NCBI RefSeq assembly: GCF_047160095.1
Contig: NZ_AP038785.1
Location: 1,612,001 to 1,676,000 of the forward strand
Length of the DNA stretch: 64,000 nucleotides
DNA from: Rodentibacter abscessus
GTDB lineage: Bacteria > Pseudomonadota > Gammaproteobacteria > Enterobacterales > Pasteurellaceae
Reading direction: 5' to 3'
A program made the position numbers and the translations under genes. Positions 27,400 to 36,610 of this stretch are shown here, in pieces. The notes beneath the pieces are model-generated. The model ran no database searches. It had not been told where the DNA came from and was given only the letters and a program-made list of their open reading frames with translations. Within the stretch, counting starts at the first letter, position 1. Each line of letters starts with the position of its first letter.

Positions 27400-28899
27400 T
27401 TAGAATGTTCTACTTGCTTCAATAAATACCTGAGATTTATCATAACTATAAATTGGAATATTACTATCGGTTTTTGTATAATTCCAAGTAATTCTCGGGG
27501 TAAAACCGGCATAGTGAAATTCTTTATGCCACAAAGATAGTGATGATGAAAATTCATTATTTCTTTGCTTATTCCCAAAAATAAAAATATCTTTGTATTG
27601 GCGTTTTGCAATCCCTAAAGTAAAACTTGATGAAACACCCAAAGGCCACTCTTGCCCCCACGTTAATCTTGTTCCATAGCGGTAATAGGCGTTTGTTTTA
27701 TCTTTAGCATCCTTATTAATATAATCTATAGAAACATTCCAATATTGTCTAGGGCTGGTAAAATACATTAATGAATTTGTTATTTGATGCAATACACCAT
27801 CATATAATCGGCTTTGTAGTTTCTTATCATACTTTTCATAACCATAGTTATAGAATAATGAATATTTTAGTGTCGGTGTAATCCAATAACTACCTGAAAG
27901 CAATGAACCAAATGTCTTGGTATAACGTTTTAGGGAATTAGAACCATTTAAACCACCACCATACCAACGTTGTTCAATATAAGGTGTAAATTCAATATTA
28001 AATCTTGCCGTGGAATATCCCATACCAAAATCAAAATGTGCATTTACATCATTGTATTTCTTATTATTCCAATAATATTTGCTAGAGGTATTTAAATGAG
28101 TAATTAAATATTTCCCATTTGATAACGCCCATTGTTTATCTACTCCAAACCATAAAGAAAGCCCTTTACCTGATTCTTTTTCTGTATCATAACTTAGCAC
28201 TCTACCATTAGGTAATGTTACTGTTGTGCCTTTATCCGCTGAATTTCCGAGGTTAGGATCATTTAAAAATCTAGCTCCAAAAGAAAAATTCCACTTATTT
28301 CTATTATTAATTGCCTCAATATATCGATCAAAAACCACTATATCTTGTGGCATAACCACTGAACTTGATCTGAGCTTTTCAAACTGATCTTTAGCCGCTT
28401 CATATTCTTGATTAATAAATAATGATTCTGCTAATTGAAAGCGAATAAAATTATTATCTGGAAAATGAGAAATCAGTTTACGATATAAATTCACCGATTT
28501 ATCCACATTTTTATCTTTAGCTAAAATAGCATTTCCCCAATCAATTAATGAATGATCTGGATTTGGTGTTAATTCATAAATCTGAATATAAACGGGGAGT
28601 ACCGCTTTATTTTGTCCTATCAAGGCATCTACAAATAGCTTTTCTAAAATTTGAGGATTTTCTCTTAACTGTTTTCCAGTATAACGAATTACTGATTGTT
28701 CCTGAGATTTTACAGAAGGAAGGGATTGATTTCTTAATTGAGCTTCCTTTAATTCATTAGCATTAACGGTAGAAAGTGGGTTTACCTCTGTTTGGATAGG
28801 ATCTCTCTCAAAACTATGCTCTGGCACTGATATACTATTCGCATATACTGACGGAATAAAACCACCGATCATTATTGCCAAAGTGACTTTGTTTAACAT
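27400..28899 (-). CDS. Slam-family surface lipoprotein assembly modifier
   Basis: The protein has 499 residues. The signal peptide ends near 'SVYA'. An N-terminal ~170-residue helical TPR-like domain ('LYRKLISHFPDNNFIRFQLAESLF' region) precedes a ~290-residue outer-membrane barrel of alternating aromatic strands ('WNFSFGARFLND', 'SLWFGVDKQWAL', 'WGQEWPLGVSSSFTLGI') ending 'ASRTF'. This TPR-plus-14-strand-barrel plan (DUF560) is that of Slam proteins, which move specific lipoproteins to the outer face of the outer membrane. The lipoprotein gene directly upstream (29025-30596) is the expected client. A hairpin between the two may set their ratio. Confidence 0.9.
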   Translation of the reverse strand: MLNKVTLAIMIGGFIPSVYANSISVPEHSFERDPIQTEVNPLSTVNANELKEAQLRNQSLPSVKSQEQSVIRYTGKQLRENPQILEKLFVDALIGQNKAVLPVYIQIYELTPNPDHSLIDWGNAILAKDKNVDKSVNLYRKLISHFPDNNFIRFQLAESLFINQEYEAAKDQFEKLRSSSVVMPQDIVVFDRYIEAINNRNKWNFSFGARFLNDPNLGNSADKGTTVTLPNGRVLSYDTEKESGKGLSLWFGVDKQWALSNGKYLITHLNTSSKYYWNNKKYNDVNAHFDFGMGYSTARFNIEFTPYIEQRWYGGGLNGSNSLKRYTKTFGSLLSGSYWITPTLKYSLFYNYGYEKYDKKLQSRLYDGVLHQITNSLMYFTSPRQYWNVSIDYINKDAKDKTNAYYRYGTRLTWGQEWPLGVSSSFTLGIAKRQYKDIFIFGNKQRNNEFSSSLSLWHKEFHYAGFTPRITWNYTKTDSNIPIYSYDKSQVFIEASRTF

Positions 28900-28975
28900 A
28901 AAACTTTCCTCTTAAAGCAGATTATAGATTTTAAAATACTCAGATATAAATATTTTAAAAACAATAATAGGCAAA

Positions 28976-29001
28976 AAATAGCCCACAAAAGTGGGCTATT
29001 T
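28976..29001 (-). terminator. Hairpin between surface lipoprotein and slam
   Basis: 'AAATAGCCCAC' and 'GTGGGCTATTT' form a strong stem with a 4-nt loop and flanking A/T runs, 24 bases after the lipoprotein stop. It may act as a partial terminator, giving more lipoprotein than Slam mRNA. Confidence 0.75.
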
Positions 29002-29024
29002 AAATTTAGCACGATAAACCTAAA

Positions 29025-30596
29025 TTATTTAAGTGGGTTATTCGCATTATTTTGGTCAGTAGACTCTTCCCAAGAATATGTTGGAGCCTCTGGAGTTGGT
29101 CCATTTGGTTCTACATTTTGAAGTTTAGCACCGAATGAAGCACCCCAGTTATTTGTAGTATCAACACTTGCAATTGCACCACCTAATTCAGTTGCTTTTG
29201 CACCAAATAAACTTGCATTAAATGTTCCTGCAGCACTATCTACCGTACGAGTAGAGGTACCAGAAATACTACCATTATTTGCTAAGTTACCGTTGAAACT
29301 CGCTAATTCAACTTTTGCGTACTCTTTGCTACCAGAAACACCGTGTTCCCAAGTATTGTATAAGTTACCTGTAACTTGTTTTGTTGCAAGATCAATGTTT
29401 GCATTAACGTGTGTACCACTCACTAATTGTTGCTCATAACCAATAGCGTTTGGAATTCCACCTGCTCTTACAAAATCACGATCAAGATTGTAGGTTACCG
29501 CATGACCACGGTAGTTTAACGTACCGCCAGTTGCATCTTTACCAAAGTAAGTATCCTTTAAGGTATTTGCTAAATTAGCATCGTAGCTAGTTCCGTTCAC
29601 GCCACGGTAGAAGTAGTTATCTTCTGTACCCTCATTACCCTTGCTACCGAAACTTGCAACAACGGTACCATCAGCACCAATTTTCTTACCTTCTTTTAAG
29701 TTAGCCGGGTTTACATCACTTAAGCTAGAAGTTACACGACCATATTGAACATAGTGAAGTTGTGAACCAGCAACAAAACCTTCATTTTGGCTGTTTGCTG
29801 CTGCTGAAGTTGTATCTTTTGCAGTAAATGGTGCATTTGCTAATGTAGCATCTTGACCTGTACCCTCATTTTTAAGTTCAGAATCGCCCGCTAAGAAAGT
29901 TCTGAAACCATAAACTTCTGCTACAGAACCTTTTAATTTCGCATCTGTACGAGCCGCTTTCGTATCTAGAACATCGTCGCCTTCTTGTTTATGAGTGTAG
30001 TTTACACGGTCCTGCTCATATACATAAGAAAGCCCTGTATCTTCACCTTTTGTTGCAGTTTTAGTTTCAGATTCGCCATCCGCACGAGCTGTACCTACAT
30101 TGAGGGTTACTTTTTTATCTTTATAGATATGTTCTAAAGTATGCTCACCTGATGTGTTATCAACATTTCCACGGAAATCAAAATCTTCTAAATAAGCTTG
30201 TTTTGCACTACCTTTTACACTTGGTGTTGCAACAACAATTGTATCTAGACTTGGATGAAGCTTAACTGTCATTCCAGTTACTTTATCTGAAGAAGTGCTA
30301 TCTTTAGCTGTGCCATGACCTACATTTAAGTTAGAGTCATTTTTCTTAACAAATTTAGCACCAACATCTTCTGTCGCTTTAACTAGAGCCTCAGCTTCTG
30401 CTGCTGCTTTTTCTGCTGCTGCTTTTTCTGCTGCTGCTTTTTCTGCTGCTGCTTTTTCTGCTGCCGCTTTTTCTGCCGCTTGCTGTTGTGCAGCCTTTTC
30501 TGCTTCTGCATTATTGCTTGAACCGCCTGATGAACCACAAGCAGCTAAAATACCTGCAGCAACAAGAGTTAAGCTAAATTTAATTAAATTGTTCAT
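29025..30596 (-). CDS. Slam-dependent surface lipoprotein (TbpB-like barrel)
   Basis: The protein has 523 residues. The lipoprotein signal peptide has lipobox 'ILAAC' (Cys20) followed by a Gly/Ser linker. A helical tether of EKAAA repeats spans ~residues 32-66. The rest is beta-rich, with the C-terminal ~110 residues showing the TbpB/FHbp-type barrel pattern ('GNLANNGSISGTST', 'FNASLFGAKATELGGAIAS', 'NWGASFGAKLQN'). It is encoded just upstream of Slam, as clients usually are. Possible ligands of such proteins include haemoglobin/haem, transferrin or complement regulators; none can be chosen from sequence. The tether length is variable in principle because it is encoded by a 15-bp tandem repeat. 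Confidence 0.85.
   Translation of the reverse strand: MNNLIKFSLTLVAAGILAACGSSGGSSNNAEAEKAAQQQAAEKAAAEKAAAEKAAAEKAAAEKAAAEAEALVKATEDVGAKFVKKNDSNLNVGHGTAKDSTSSDKVTGMTVKLHPSLDTIVVATPSVKGSAKQAYLEDFDFRGNVDNTSGEHTLEHIYKDKKVTLNVGTARADGESETKTATKGEDTGLSYVYEQDRVNYTHKQEGDDVLDTKAARTDAKLKGSVAEVYGFRTFLAGDSELKNEGTGQDATLANAPFTAKDTTSAAANSQNEGFVAGSQLHYVQYGRVTSSLSDVNPANLKEGKKIGADGTVVASFGSKGNEGTEDNYFYRGVNGTSYDANLANTLKDTYFGKDATGGTLNYRGHAVTYNLDRDFVRAGGIPNAIGYEQQLVSGTHVNANIDLATKQVTGNLYNTWEHGVSGSKEYAKVELASFNGNLANNGSISGTSTRTVDSAAGTFNASLFGAKATELGGAIASVDTTNNWGASFGAKLQNVEPNGPTPEAPTYSWEESTDQNNANNPLK
30397..30471 (-). repeat. 15-bp tandem repeat encoding EKAAA tether
   Basis: Five copies of tctgctgctgctttt (plus strand), the last with one substitution, encode the repeated Glu-Lys-Ala-Ala-Ala segment of the lipoprotein. 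Unit gain or loss keeps the frame and would change the spacing between membrane anchor and ligand-binding part. Confidence 0.9.
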
Positions 30597-30751
30597 ATAA
30601 GGTACCTATATTAAATCATAGTTAATTAAAAACTGTGCCTACTGTGACCTAAACAATTGAAAGTAAAGCACGTATTCTTATTTTAGAAAAAGAAAAATCC
30701 ATATTTCTCTTAATCTTTCTTGATATTAAAGATTCGTTAACTTAAATGACA

Positions 30752-30871
30752 TTAAACCTTGCTGCTCCAGCACACAGTTCCCCATCCGATCGAAATACGA
30801 TCAAACAGATCTCGTTGCCTAAAGCTAAAAATAGCCATTAACTCATTGAAATTACGAAGTTTTAATACCAT
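30752..30871 (-). CDS. Possible 39-residue ORF in the 690-bp gap
   Basis: This short ORF (begins 'MVLKLRNFNELMA', contains 'DLFDRISIGWG') has GA-rich sequence just before its ATG, but no recognised homologue or partner. It lies in the otherwise gene-free stretch 30597-31286 upstream of the lipoprotein. It may be chance or a remnant of a lost gene. Apart from this ORF and the terminator at 31162 nothing definite was seen in that stretch; the lipoprotein promoter must also lie there. Confidence 0.2.
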   Translation of the reverse strand: MVLKLRNFNELMAIFSFRQRDLFDRISIGWGTVCWSSKV

Positions 30872-31161
30872 TTCCTCACCCTCAGATATTCCTTAAAAAA
30901 AGTTTAGCAGAGGGTGTTGTTATCTCTGTAAAGAGATAACAACAAAGAGTATACTCTTTGGGATTTTTTAACTTTTTATATAAAAAACCTTATATAAAAG
31001 AAGAACTACCTGTTTAAAATTGTCTTTCTTAAACTAAGGGAACACGATATGGATAAACCTTATAAATAAATTTAAGTATGATGAAAGAAACGTGATATAG
31101 ATACCTTGAGTAAGGTTTGTTTATAACGATTATATTGGGAAATAATAAGTACCTAGCGATA

Positions 31162-31198
31162 GCAAAAAATCCACCTTCTACGAAGGTGGATTTTTTGC
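31162..31198 (-). terminator. Terminator after the OPT transporter gene
   Basis: A perfect 17-bp stem (GCAAAAAATCCACCTTC / complement) with a 3-nt loop lies about 90 bases downstream of the minus-strand OPT stop. It is symmetric with A/T arms, so it could work in both directions. Confidence 0.85.
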
Positions 31199-31286
31199 TG
31201 AAATTTAGCCTAAACCTAGGCTAAATATAAATAGTAAGAAACATAATACTGAAGGTTTAAAGTTTAGTGTTGCATAACATCACGGA

Positions 31287-33275
31287 TTAATCGGATTTTT
31301 TCGCACGTAATACACGAAGTGCAAAAATCACGATACCGATGATAAACACGATCAAACCTAATACTTCGCCGATGGTGTCCCAGTTCTCAAGATTGAGTGC
31401 AAGTGGTGCTTCAGAACCACCGGAAGTAACGGAAGCGGCAATAACGAAAGCCAACACCACGCCCATTAAGCTTTCTCCCACAATTAAGCCTGCGGAAAAT
31501 AACGTGCCGAAACGCTCCGCTTTGGCGGAAATAGCTTTATTGCCTTGTTTAGCAATATGTCGATTGATAAACCACGCTAAGAATGCGCCTATAACCAACG
31601 GCATATTAATAGACGGAGGTAAATAAATACCGATTCCAACCGCCAATATCGGTAATGCAAAAGTATTACGGCTTACTTTTTTCAAGAAAGCATCAATCAC
31701 GATCAAGCCGGCTCCTAACCCTACACCGGTTAAAATATAGGTCCATTCCAATTGATTTGTGAAAATACCTTGTGAAATGGTTGTCATAATGGTGGCTTGA
31801 GGTGCCGAAAGTACTTGGCTCGGATCCATATCCGGACGCGGTAATGCACCGCTAAAACCGTAAGCGTGGTATAAGATTTCCAATACCGGTGCAATCACAA
31901 GCGCTCCCACAAAGCAGCCGATGATCAAGGCGACTTGTTGACGCCACGGAGTTGCCTCAACCAGCAAGCCTGTTTTCAAATCTTGTAAGTTATCATTAGA
32001 AATGGTCGCTGTCGTAAGTACGATTGAGGCGGTAAAGAGAGTAAGTGCGGTCAAAAATTTCTGCCCGTCTACGCTCTCAAACAAGCCTGAAGCATTGCCG
32101 ATAGAGACCAGTACAAGTGAAATGACGATCACAGAGATAATTCCAATACCCGAGATAGGACTGGATGAAGAACCGACTAAACCAGCCATATAACCGGATG
32201 CCGCTGCCACAAAAAAGCCGATAAACACAGCTAAAAATGTACAAACCACCACCAACAAAATAGAAAGCTCAGGTGAAATCGGGGCGGCTGCAATAAAGTG
32301 ATGTAAAGAAATCACAATCAATACAACCGTTGCGATTAAAATATAAATCATCGTTTTCGGAGAAAGATCGATATCAATACGATGTTCGGACTCCGTATGC
32401 TGTCCTTTCAACATACGGAATGAATACAACATTCCTTCTACCATTGGCTTCATTAACACCAGCAATGTCCAAATTGCCGCAATCCCAATCGTTCCTACAC
32501 CGATAAAACGCACTTTCGTTTTCCAGATACTCATAGCGAAATCAATCAAACTCATACCTGTAGGTACATCGCTCGATACCATAAAAAACGGCACGGCAAC
32601 GCCCCAAGTCAACATTATACCGACTAATATTGCGATACCGCCGACAATACCGACAAGATATCCTGCGCCAAGCAATGCTAACGAGAACCCCATCGGCAAT
32701 TGAAACGCCACTTTAGTTGTTTGAATCCATGCGCTTGCACCATCTGCTATAACTCGTAAACCATTTGTTAAAAATGCCGCTAAACCGGCTAACACACCGC
32801 CATAAGCAATATCTTTTACGCCGCTGTCACCATCTTCATGATTGCCGGCTTTCAGAATTTCAGCCGCCGCAACACCTTCAGGATAAGGTAAATCGCTATT
32901 TACCACCATTGCACGGCGCAATGGAATGGTAAACAATACACCCAACGTACCGCCGGAAGCACAAATCAGCATTGTTTGCCAGAATGGGAAATCATTCCAG
33001 TAGCCCATCATTAATAAACCGGGCAACACAAAAATAACGGAAGAAAGCGTCCCTGCTGCGGAAGCTTGGGTCTGCACCATATTGTTTTCCAAGATACTGG
33101 AATCTTTAAAGAATTTCAGCACTGCCATAGAAATAACTGCGGCAGGAATGGAGGAAGCGAAAGTCATTCCGACTTTTAAACCTAAATAGACGTTAGAGGC
33201 GGTAAAAATCACCGTAATTAACGCCCCGAGAATAATCCCACGAAGCGTGAGTTCTTTTAAATTTGAATGAGGCAT
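31287..33275 (-). CDS. OPT-family oligopeptide transporter
   Basis: This 662-residue inner-membrane protein has about 15 hydrophobic segments spread over its length. It starts 'MPHSNLKELTLRGIILGA', typical of bacterial OPT proteins, with a Gly-rich 'NVYLGLKVGMTFASSIP' segment early on, 'YPEGVAAAEILKAG' near residue 130 and 'LVGSSSSPISGIGI' mid-protein. These are family signatures of proton-coupled oligopeptide (or metal-peptide) transporters. H. influenzae has a close single-copy homologue. Substrate is not predictable. It is monocistronic, with a terminator downstream. Confidence 0.9.
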   Translation of the reverse strand: MPHSNLKELTLRGIILGALITVIFTASNVYLGLKVGMTFASSIPAAVISMAVLKFFKDSSILENNMVQTQASAAGTLSSVIFVLPGLLMMGYWNDFPFWQTMLICASGGTLGVLFTIPLRRAMVVNSDLPYPEGVAAAEILKAGNHEDGDSGVKDIAYGGVLAGLAAFLTNGLRVIADGASAWIQTTKVAFQLPMGFSLALLGAGYLVGIVGGIAILVGIMLTWGVAVPFFMVSSDVPTGMSLIDFAMSIWKTKVRFIGVGTIGIAAIWTLLVLMKPMVEGMLYSFRMLKGQHTESEHRIDIDLSPKTMIYILIATVVLIVISLHHFIAAAPISPELSILLVVVCTFLAVFIGFFVAAASGYMAGLVGSSSSPISGIGIISVIVISLVLVSIGNASGLFESVDGQKFLTALTLFTASIVLTTATISNDNLQDLKTGLLVEATPWRQQVALIIGCFVGALVIAPVLEILYHAYGFSGALPRPDMDPSQVLSAPQATIMTTISQGIFTNQLEWTYILTGVGLGAGLIVIDAFLKKVSRNTFALPILAVGIGIYLPPSINMPLVIGAFLAWFINRHIAKQGNKAISAKAERFGTLFSAGLIVGESLMGVVLAFVIAASVTSGGSEAPLALNLENWDTIGEVLGLIVFIIGIVIFALRVLRAKKSD

Positions 33276-33414
33276 AATTTTTTCCTAGGTTAAATAAAGA
33301 TATAACCTTGGCAAAAAATTATGAAAAATTCAAGAATTGTTTAAGGTTTCTTTGATTTAATTAAAAAATATTAGAAAATATTCAATAAATAATCGGTTTA
33401 CTGAAAATTATTAA

Positions 33415-33981
33415 CTAACACGAAGCTCGGTTGTTTAAATAATCCCTTAGCATATAAAGTGCGGTCAAATTTCGGGCTTCATTAAAATGAGGCTCGGCAA
33501 GCAATTCATCTAATTTCGTTAATGGGAAACGTACTATTTCCAGTGGTTCGGGTTCATCTCCTTCAAGTTTGCAAGAGTAAAAATCCTCAGCAATAACAAT
33601 GTTCATAACACTTCGCATATAACTTGGGTTGGTGATGATTGTACGTAAAAAATGAATCTGTTTCGCACCAAGCCCGATTTCTTCTTTCAATTCACGATTT
33701 GCCGCCTCTTCCGGGGTTTCCCCTTCATCCATTCCACCTTTTGGAAATCCTAGTTCATAACGCTCCGTACCAACCGCATATTCTCTCACCATCAACAAAT
33801 CTTCCCCATCAATCGGGATTATCATTACCCCTTGGTGGATACTCGGTTTAAAGCGCTCATAAATACGTTGTTCACCATTGGCAAATTCTAACCCCACCGA
33901 TTGAATTTCAAATAAACATGATTTTGCCACCGTACGCTGAGACAAAATTTTGGGTAATGCTTTTTGAATATTGGATGACAT
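33415..33981 (-). CDS. nudE: ADP compounds hydrolase NudE (Nudix)
   Basis: This 188-residue protein carries a complete Nudix box beginning at the Gly of 'GGMDEGETPEEAA' and continuing 'NRELKEEIGL', which fits GX5EX7REUXEEXGU. The N-terminal 'RTVAKSCLFEIQSVGLEF' and C-terminal 'EPLEIVRFPL' segments match the NudE subgroup, which hydrolyses ADP-ribose, NADH and Ap(n)A-type dinucleotides with Mg2+. It diverges from hslR, as nudE and hslR are also neighbours in enterobacteria. Length is standard. Confidence 0.88.
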   Translation of the reverse strand: MSSNIQKALPKILSQRTVAKSCLFEIQSVGLEFANGEQRIYERFKPSIHQGVMIIPIDGEDLLMVREYAVGTERYELGFPKGGMDEGETPEEAANRELKEEIGLGAKQIHFLRTIITNPSYMRSVMNIVIAEDFYSCKLEGDEPEPLEIVRFPLTKLDELLAEPHFNEARNLTALYMLRDYLNNRASC

Positions 33982-34033
33982 AGGCTTTCCTTATTTTGTG
34001 ATATTATCAACACAAACTTTATCATAAATTATA

Positions 34034-34126
34034 GTGAATTAAATTGAGAAACGTCTACTGCATTGTTGCCTCTCGCTATACTTTGAACAGCCTTCGGCTT
34101 GCAGTTTTGTATCTGCTTTAATTCAC
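34034..34126. repeat. Short inverted-repeat element between nudE and hslR
   Basis: 'gtgaattaaa' (34034-34043) and 'tttaattcac' (34117-34126) are perfect 10-bp inverted ends around ~73 bases that hold a small hairpin (gcc-ttcg-ggc type). It occupies the divergent promoter region of nudE and hslR. It may be a MITE or a repeat of another family; only one copy was noticed in the window. Confidence 0.4.
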
Positions 34127-34148
34127 CCTCTACAAAGAATCATCTCAA

Positions 34149-34535
34149 ATGGAAGAAAAAGAAGTTAGACTTGATAAATGGCTTTGGGCGGCCCGCTTTT
34201 ATAAAACACGCAGTATCGCAAAAGCGATGATTGAAGGCGGAAAAGTGCATTACAACGGACAACGTGCCAAAGTGAGTAAACTTGTTGAAGTGGGCGCAAC
34301 CCTAAAATTACGCCAAGGCAATGAAGAAAAAGAAGTGGAAATATTGGCAGTAAGCGATCAACGTCGTGGCGCACCCGAAGCGCAACAGCTCTATCGTGAA
34401 ACGGAACAAAGCGTGAAAAAACGTGAGCAAATAGCGTGGGCAAGAAAAAATAATGCACTTTCAATGCCTCACCCCGATCGTCGCCCAAATAAAAAAGAAC
34501 GGCGGGATCTATTGAAGTTTAAGCATCAGGAATAA
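34149..34535 (+). CDS. hslR: Ribosome-associated heat shock protein Hsp15
   Basis: This 128-residue basic protein has an S4 RNA-binding domain at residues ~6-70 ('RLDKWLWAARFYKTRSIA', 'GGKVHYNG'). A Lys/Arg-rich tail follows, ending 'RPNKKERRDLLKFKHQE', as in Hsp15. The family binds free 50S subunits carrying nascent chains and helps recycle stalled subunits after heat stress. The start ATG at 34149 gives the usual length. It stands alone on the plus strand, facing away from nudE. Confidence 0.9.
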   Translation: MEEKEVRLDKWLWAARFYKTRSIAKAMIEGGKVHYNGQRAKVSKLVEVGATLKLRQGNEEKEVEILAVSDQRRGAPEAQQLYRETEQSVKKREQIAWARKNNALSMPHPDRRPNKKERRDLLKFKHQE

Positions 34536-34564
34536 CGGAAAGTGCGGTTGAAAATTTCGATATG

Positions 34565-34703
34565 ATGTATCACTTACATAAAAGTTTTTTTATTCAAATG
34601 TAGGGGTGTTAGGCTTGCCGTAACGCACCAAACTCGGGTTGAACGGTGCGTTACGCCTTTGGCTAACACACCCTACTCAGTTTTGTGCAACTTGCTACAT
34701 AAT
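34565..34703. repeat. MITE-like inverted repeat element, copy B
   Basis: The central palindromes (34600-34625 and 34643-34676) repeat the 'ttaggc..gccgtaacgcacc / ggtgcgttacg...' pattern of copy A. The right end (GTGCAACTTGCTACATAAT, 34685-34703) matches copy A's right end closely, and the left end is a weaker inverted match. It lies in the convergent gap between hslR and lysA. Confidence 0.7.
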
Positions 34704-34761
34704 AATAGAAAATTTAACTGTTTTTTCAACCGCACTTTTTGTAACTGATTTTACGAATTGC

Positions 34762-36009
34762 TTAAACAACAGATTCCAACACCCAAAGTTCTTGTAAACT
34801 TTCGCGACGACGGATTAAATGGGCTTTATCACCGTCCACCAATACTTCTGCCGTACGCGGGCGGGAGTTATAGTTGGAAGACATACTTGCGCCATAAGCA
34901 CCGGCGGAACATTGTGCAATATAATCCCCTTCGGCAATCGCCAATTCACGTTGTTTACCCAAAAAATCCGAAGTTTCGCACACAGGGCCGACCACATCAT
35001 AAACGGCTTTTTCGCGCTCTAAAGTGCGGTCAATTTCCACAATATTCATATAGGCTTCATACAACGCAGGACGAATCATATCGTTCATTCCGGTATCAGT
35101 GATAGCAAAATGACGGCTTTCATTGCTTTTGAGGTATTGCACTTTTGCCACTAAAATCCCTGCGTTAGCGGAAATCGCTCGTCCCGGCTCAAGAATAATT
35201 TCGAGATCTTTATAATCTTTCAATTTTTCTAACAATGCCTTTGCATATTCGCTCGGATGAGGCGGATTTTCGTCCATATAAGTTACCCCTAAGCCACCAC
35301 CTAAGTCTAAATGCGTTAATACAATACCATCTTGCTTAAGCTGTTCCATCAATACGATCAAACGATCAGCGGCATCTAGAAACGGTTGTAATTCAGTAAG
35401 TTGTGAGCCGATATGGCAATCCATACCGATAATTTTCACATTTGGTAAATCGGCTGCCAGCCTATAAACATCCCGAGCTTCATCTACACTTATTCCGAAT
35501 TTATTTTCTTTCAACCCTGTGGAGATATAAGGGTGAGTGTGTGCATCAACATCAGGATTTACACGCAAAGAGATCGGGGCGACTTTGCCCATTTCACCTG
35601 CAATTTGATTAATATGTTTGAGTTCGGAAACCGATTCTACATTAAAGCAGCGAATCCCCACCGCCAAAGCTCGCATAATTTCTTCACGGGATTTCGCCAC
35701 ACCGGAAAACACCACTTTTGAGGCATCACCGCCTGCGGTAAGCACGCGCTCCAATTCTCCCTGAGAAACAATATCAAAACCCGATCCCAATTTTGCCATT
35801 ACGCTCAATACACCAATATTGGAACAAGATTTCACCGCAAAACAAATTAAATGCGGATGATTTCCTAATGCCGAATCAAAAGCATGCCAGTGGCGTTCTA
35901 ATGTTGCGCGGGAATAAATATAAAGCGGTGTACCGAATTGTTCCGCAAGTTGCTGAACCGGCAATTGCTCGGCATAGAGTTTTTCATTTTGATATTGGAA
36001 GAAATTCAT
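34762..36009 (-). CDS. lysA: Diaminopimelate decarboxylase
   Basis: This 415-residue PLP enzyme of the alanine-racemase fold converts meso-diaminopimelate to L-lysine, the last step of lysine synthesis. The PLP lysine is in 'CFAVKSCSN' (K60). The phosphate-binding 'LDLGGGLGVTY' and the substrate/active-site 'PVCETSDFLG' and 'SAGAYGASMSSNYNSRPR' motifs are all present. Length is normal. It follows lptM on the same strand, as in many gammaproteobacteria, so the two are probably co-transcribed. Confidence 0.95.
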   Translation of the reverse strand: MNFFQYQNEKLYAEQLPVQQLAEQFGTPLYIYSRATLERHWHAFDSALGNHPHLICFAVKSCSNIGVLSVMAKLGSGFDIVSQGELERVLTAGGDASKVVFSGVAKSREEIMRALAVGIRCFNVESVSELKHINQIAGEMGKVAPISLRVNPDVDAHTHPYISTGLKENKFGISVDEARDVYRLAADLPNVKIIGMDCHIGSQLTELQPFLDAADRLIVLMEQLKQDGIVLTHLDLGGGLGVTYMDENPPHPSEYAKALLEKLKDYKDLEIILEPGRAISANAGILVAKVQYLKSNESRHFAITDTGMNDMIRPALYEAYMNIVEIDRTLEREKAVYDVVGPVCETSDFLGKQRELAIAEGDYIAQCSAGAYGASMSSNYNSRPRTAEVLVDGDKAHLIRRRESLQELWVLESVV

Positions 36010-36038
36010 TACTCGTCCTTCTTAGGGGATACTTCTGA

Positions 36039-36155
36039 TTATTGATTTTTCTGCGCCTGTTCTTTTTCAGGGAAATATAACGGCCCTTTTACGCCACAGC
36101 CGGTCGCTAAGGCACAAATTGCACTTAATACTAAAACAGATAGTAATTTTTTCAT
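36039..36155 (-). CDS. lptM: Small outer-membrane lipoprotein LptM (YifL-like)
   Basis: This 38-residue precursor has a lipobox 'LATGC' (Cys20), followed directly by the conserved 'GVKGPLYFP' motif and a short charged tail. LptM/YifL lipoproteins stabilise the LptD-LptE lipopolysaccharide transporter by helping correct LptD disulfide formation. The gene order lptM-lysA, divergent from cyaY, is the standard one. It is very short but convincingly real. Confidence 0.88.
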   Translation of the reverse strand: MKKLLSVLVLSAICALATGCGVKGPLYFPEKEQAQKNQ

Positions 36156-36303
36156 TTTGAGCTCTCGATTCAGGTAGGGGACAATATTTATCTATAAAAT
36201 TTGCGTAGATTTATAATCTGATCACCCTACGGGATTGTTGGAAAAAGCAGCCGAAAGGCTTTATAATCCGCTGCATTCTATCAGATTTACAAGGAAAAAC
36301 TTT

Positions 36304-36609
36304 ATGAATGTTGCAGAATTTCACCAAAATATTGAACAAATTTGGCAAAAAATCGAAGAAGAATTAGAAGAACAAGGAGCTGATGCGGATTGTGAAATCC
36401 AAGGCTCGGTATTCACCATCACTTTCGGCAACCGCACCCAAATTGTGATTAACAAACAAGAACCCCTACTTGAGCTTTGGCTTGCCGGCAAATTAGGGGG
36501 CTTTCATTTTTCTTTCCAAAACGGAGAATGGATTTCTAATGACGGAAAACGTTTTTGGGATCGTTTAACCGAAACTTGCTCAGCTCACGGTGAAAACATT
36601 CAATTCTAA
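36304..36609 (+). CDS. cyaY: Iron-sulfur assembly protein CyaY (bacterial frataxin)
   Basis: The protein has 101 residues from the ATG at 36304, preceded by AAGGA; the longer in-frame extension upstream is not used. The acidic first helix ('IEEELEEQGADADCE') forms the iron-binding ridge. The beta-sheet carries 'FTITFGNRTQIVINKQEP', the conserved 'LWLAGKLGGFHF' and 'GRFWDRL'-like 'GKRFWDRL'. Frataxin modulates IscS activity and iron supply for cluster assembly. It diverges from lptM-lysA and is followed one base later by recQ. Confidence 0.92.
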   Translation: MNVAEFHQNIEQIWQKIEEELEEQGADADCEIQGSVFTITFGNRTQIVINKQEPLLELWLAGKLGGFHFSFQNGEWISNDGKRFWDRLTETCSAHGENIQF

Positions 36610-36610
36610 A

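Noticed and set aside
36590..36610. GTG at 36590 as start of recQ
   Set aside because: It lies inside cyaY and lacks a suitable ribosome site; the ATG at 36611 directly after the cyaY stop gives the usual RecQ N-terminus.
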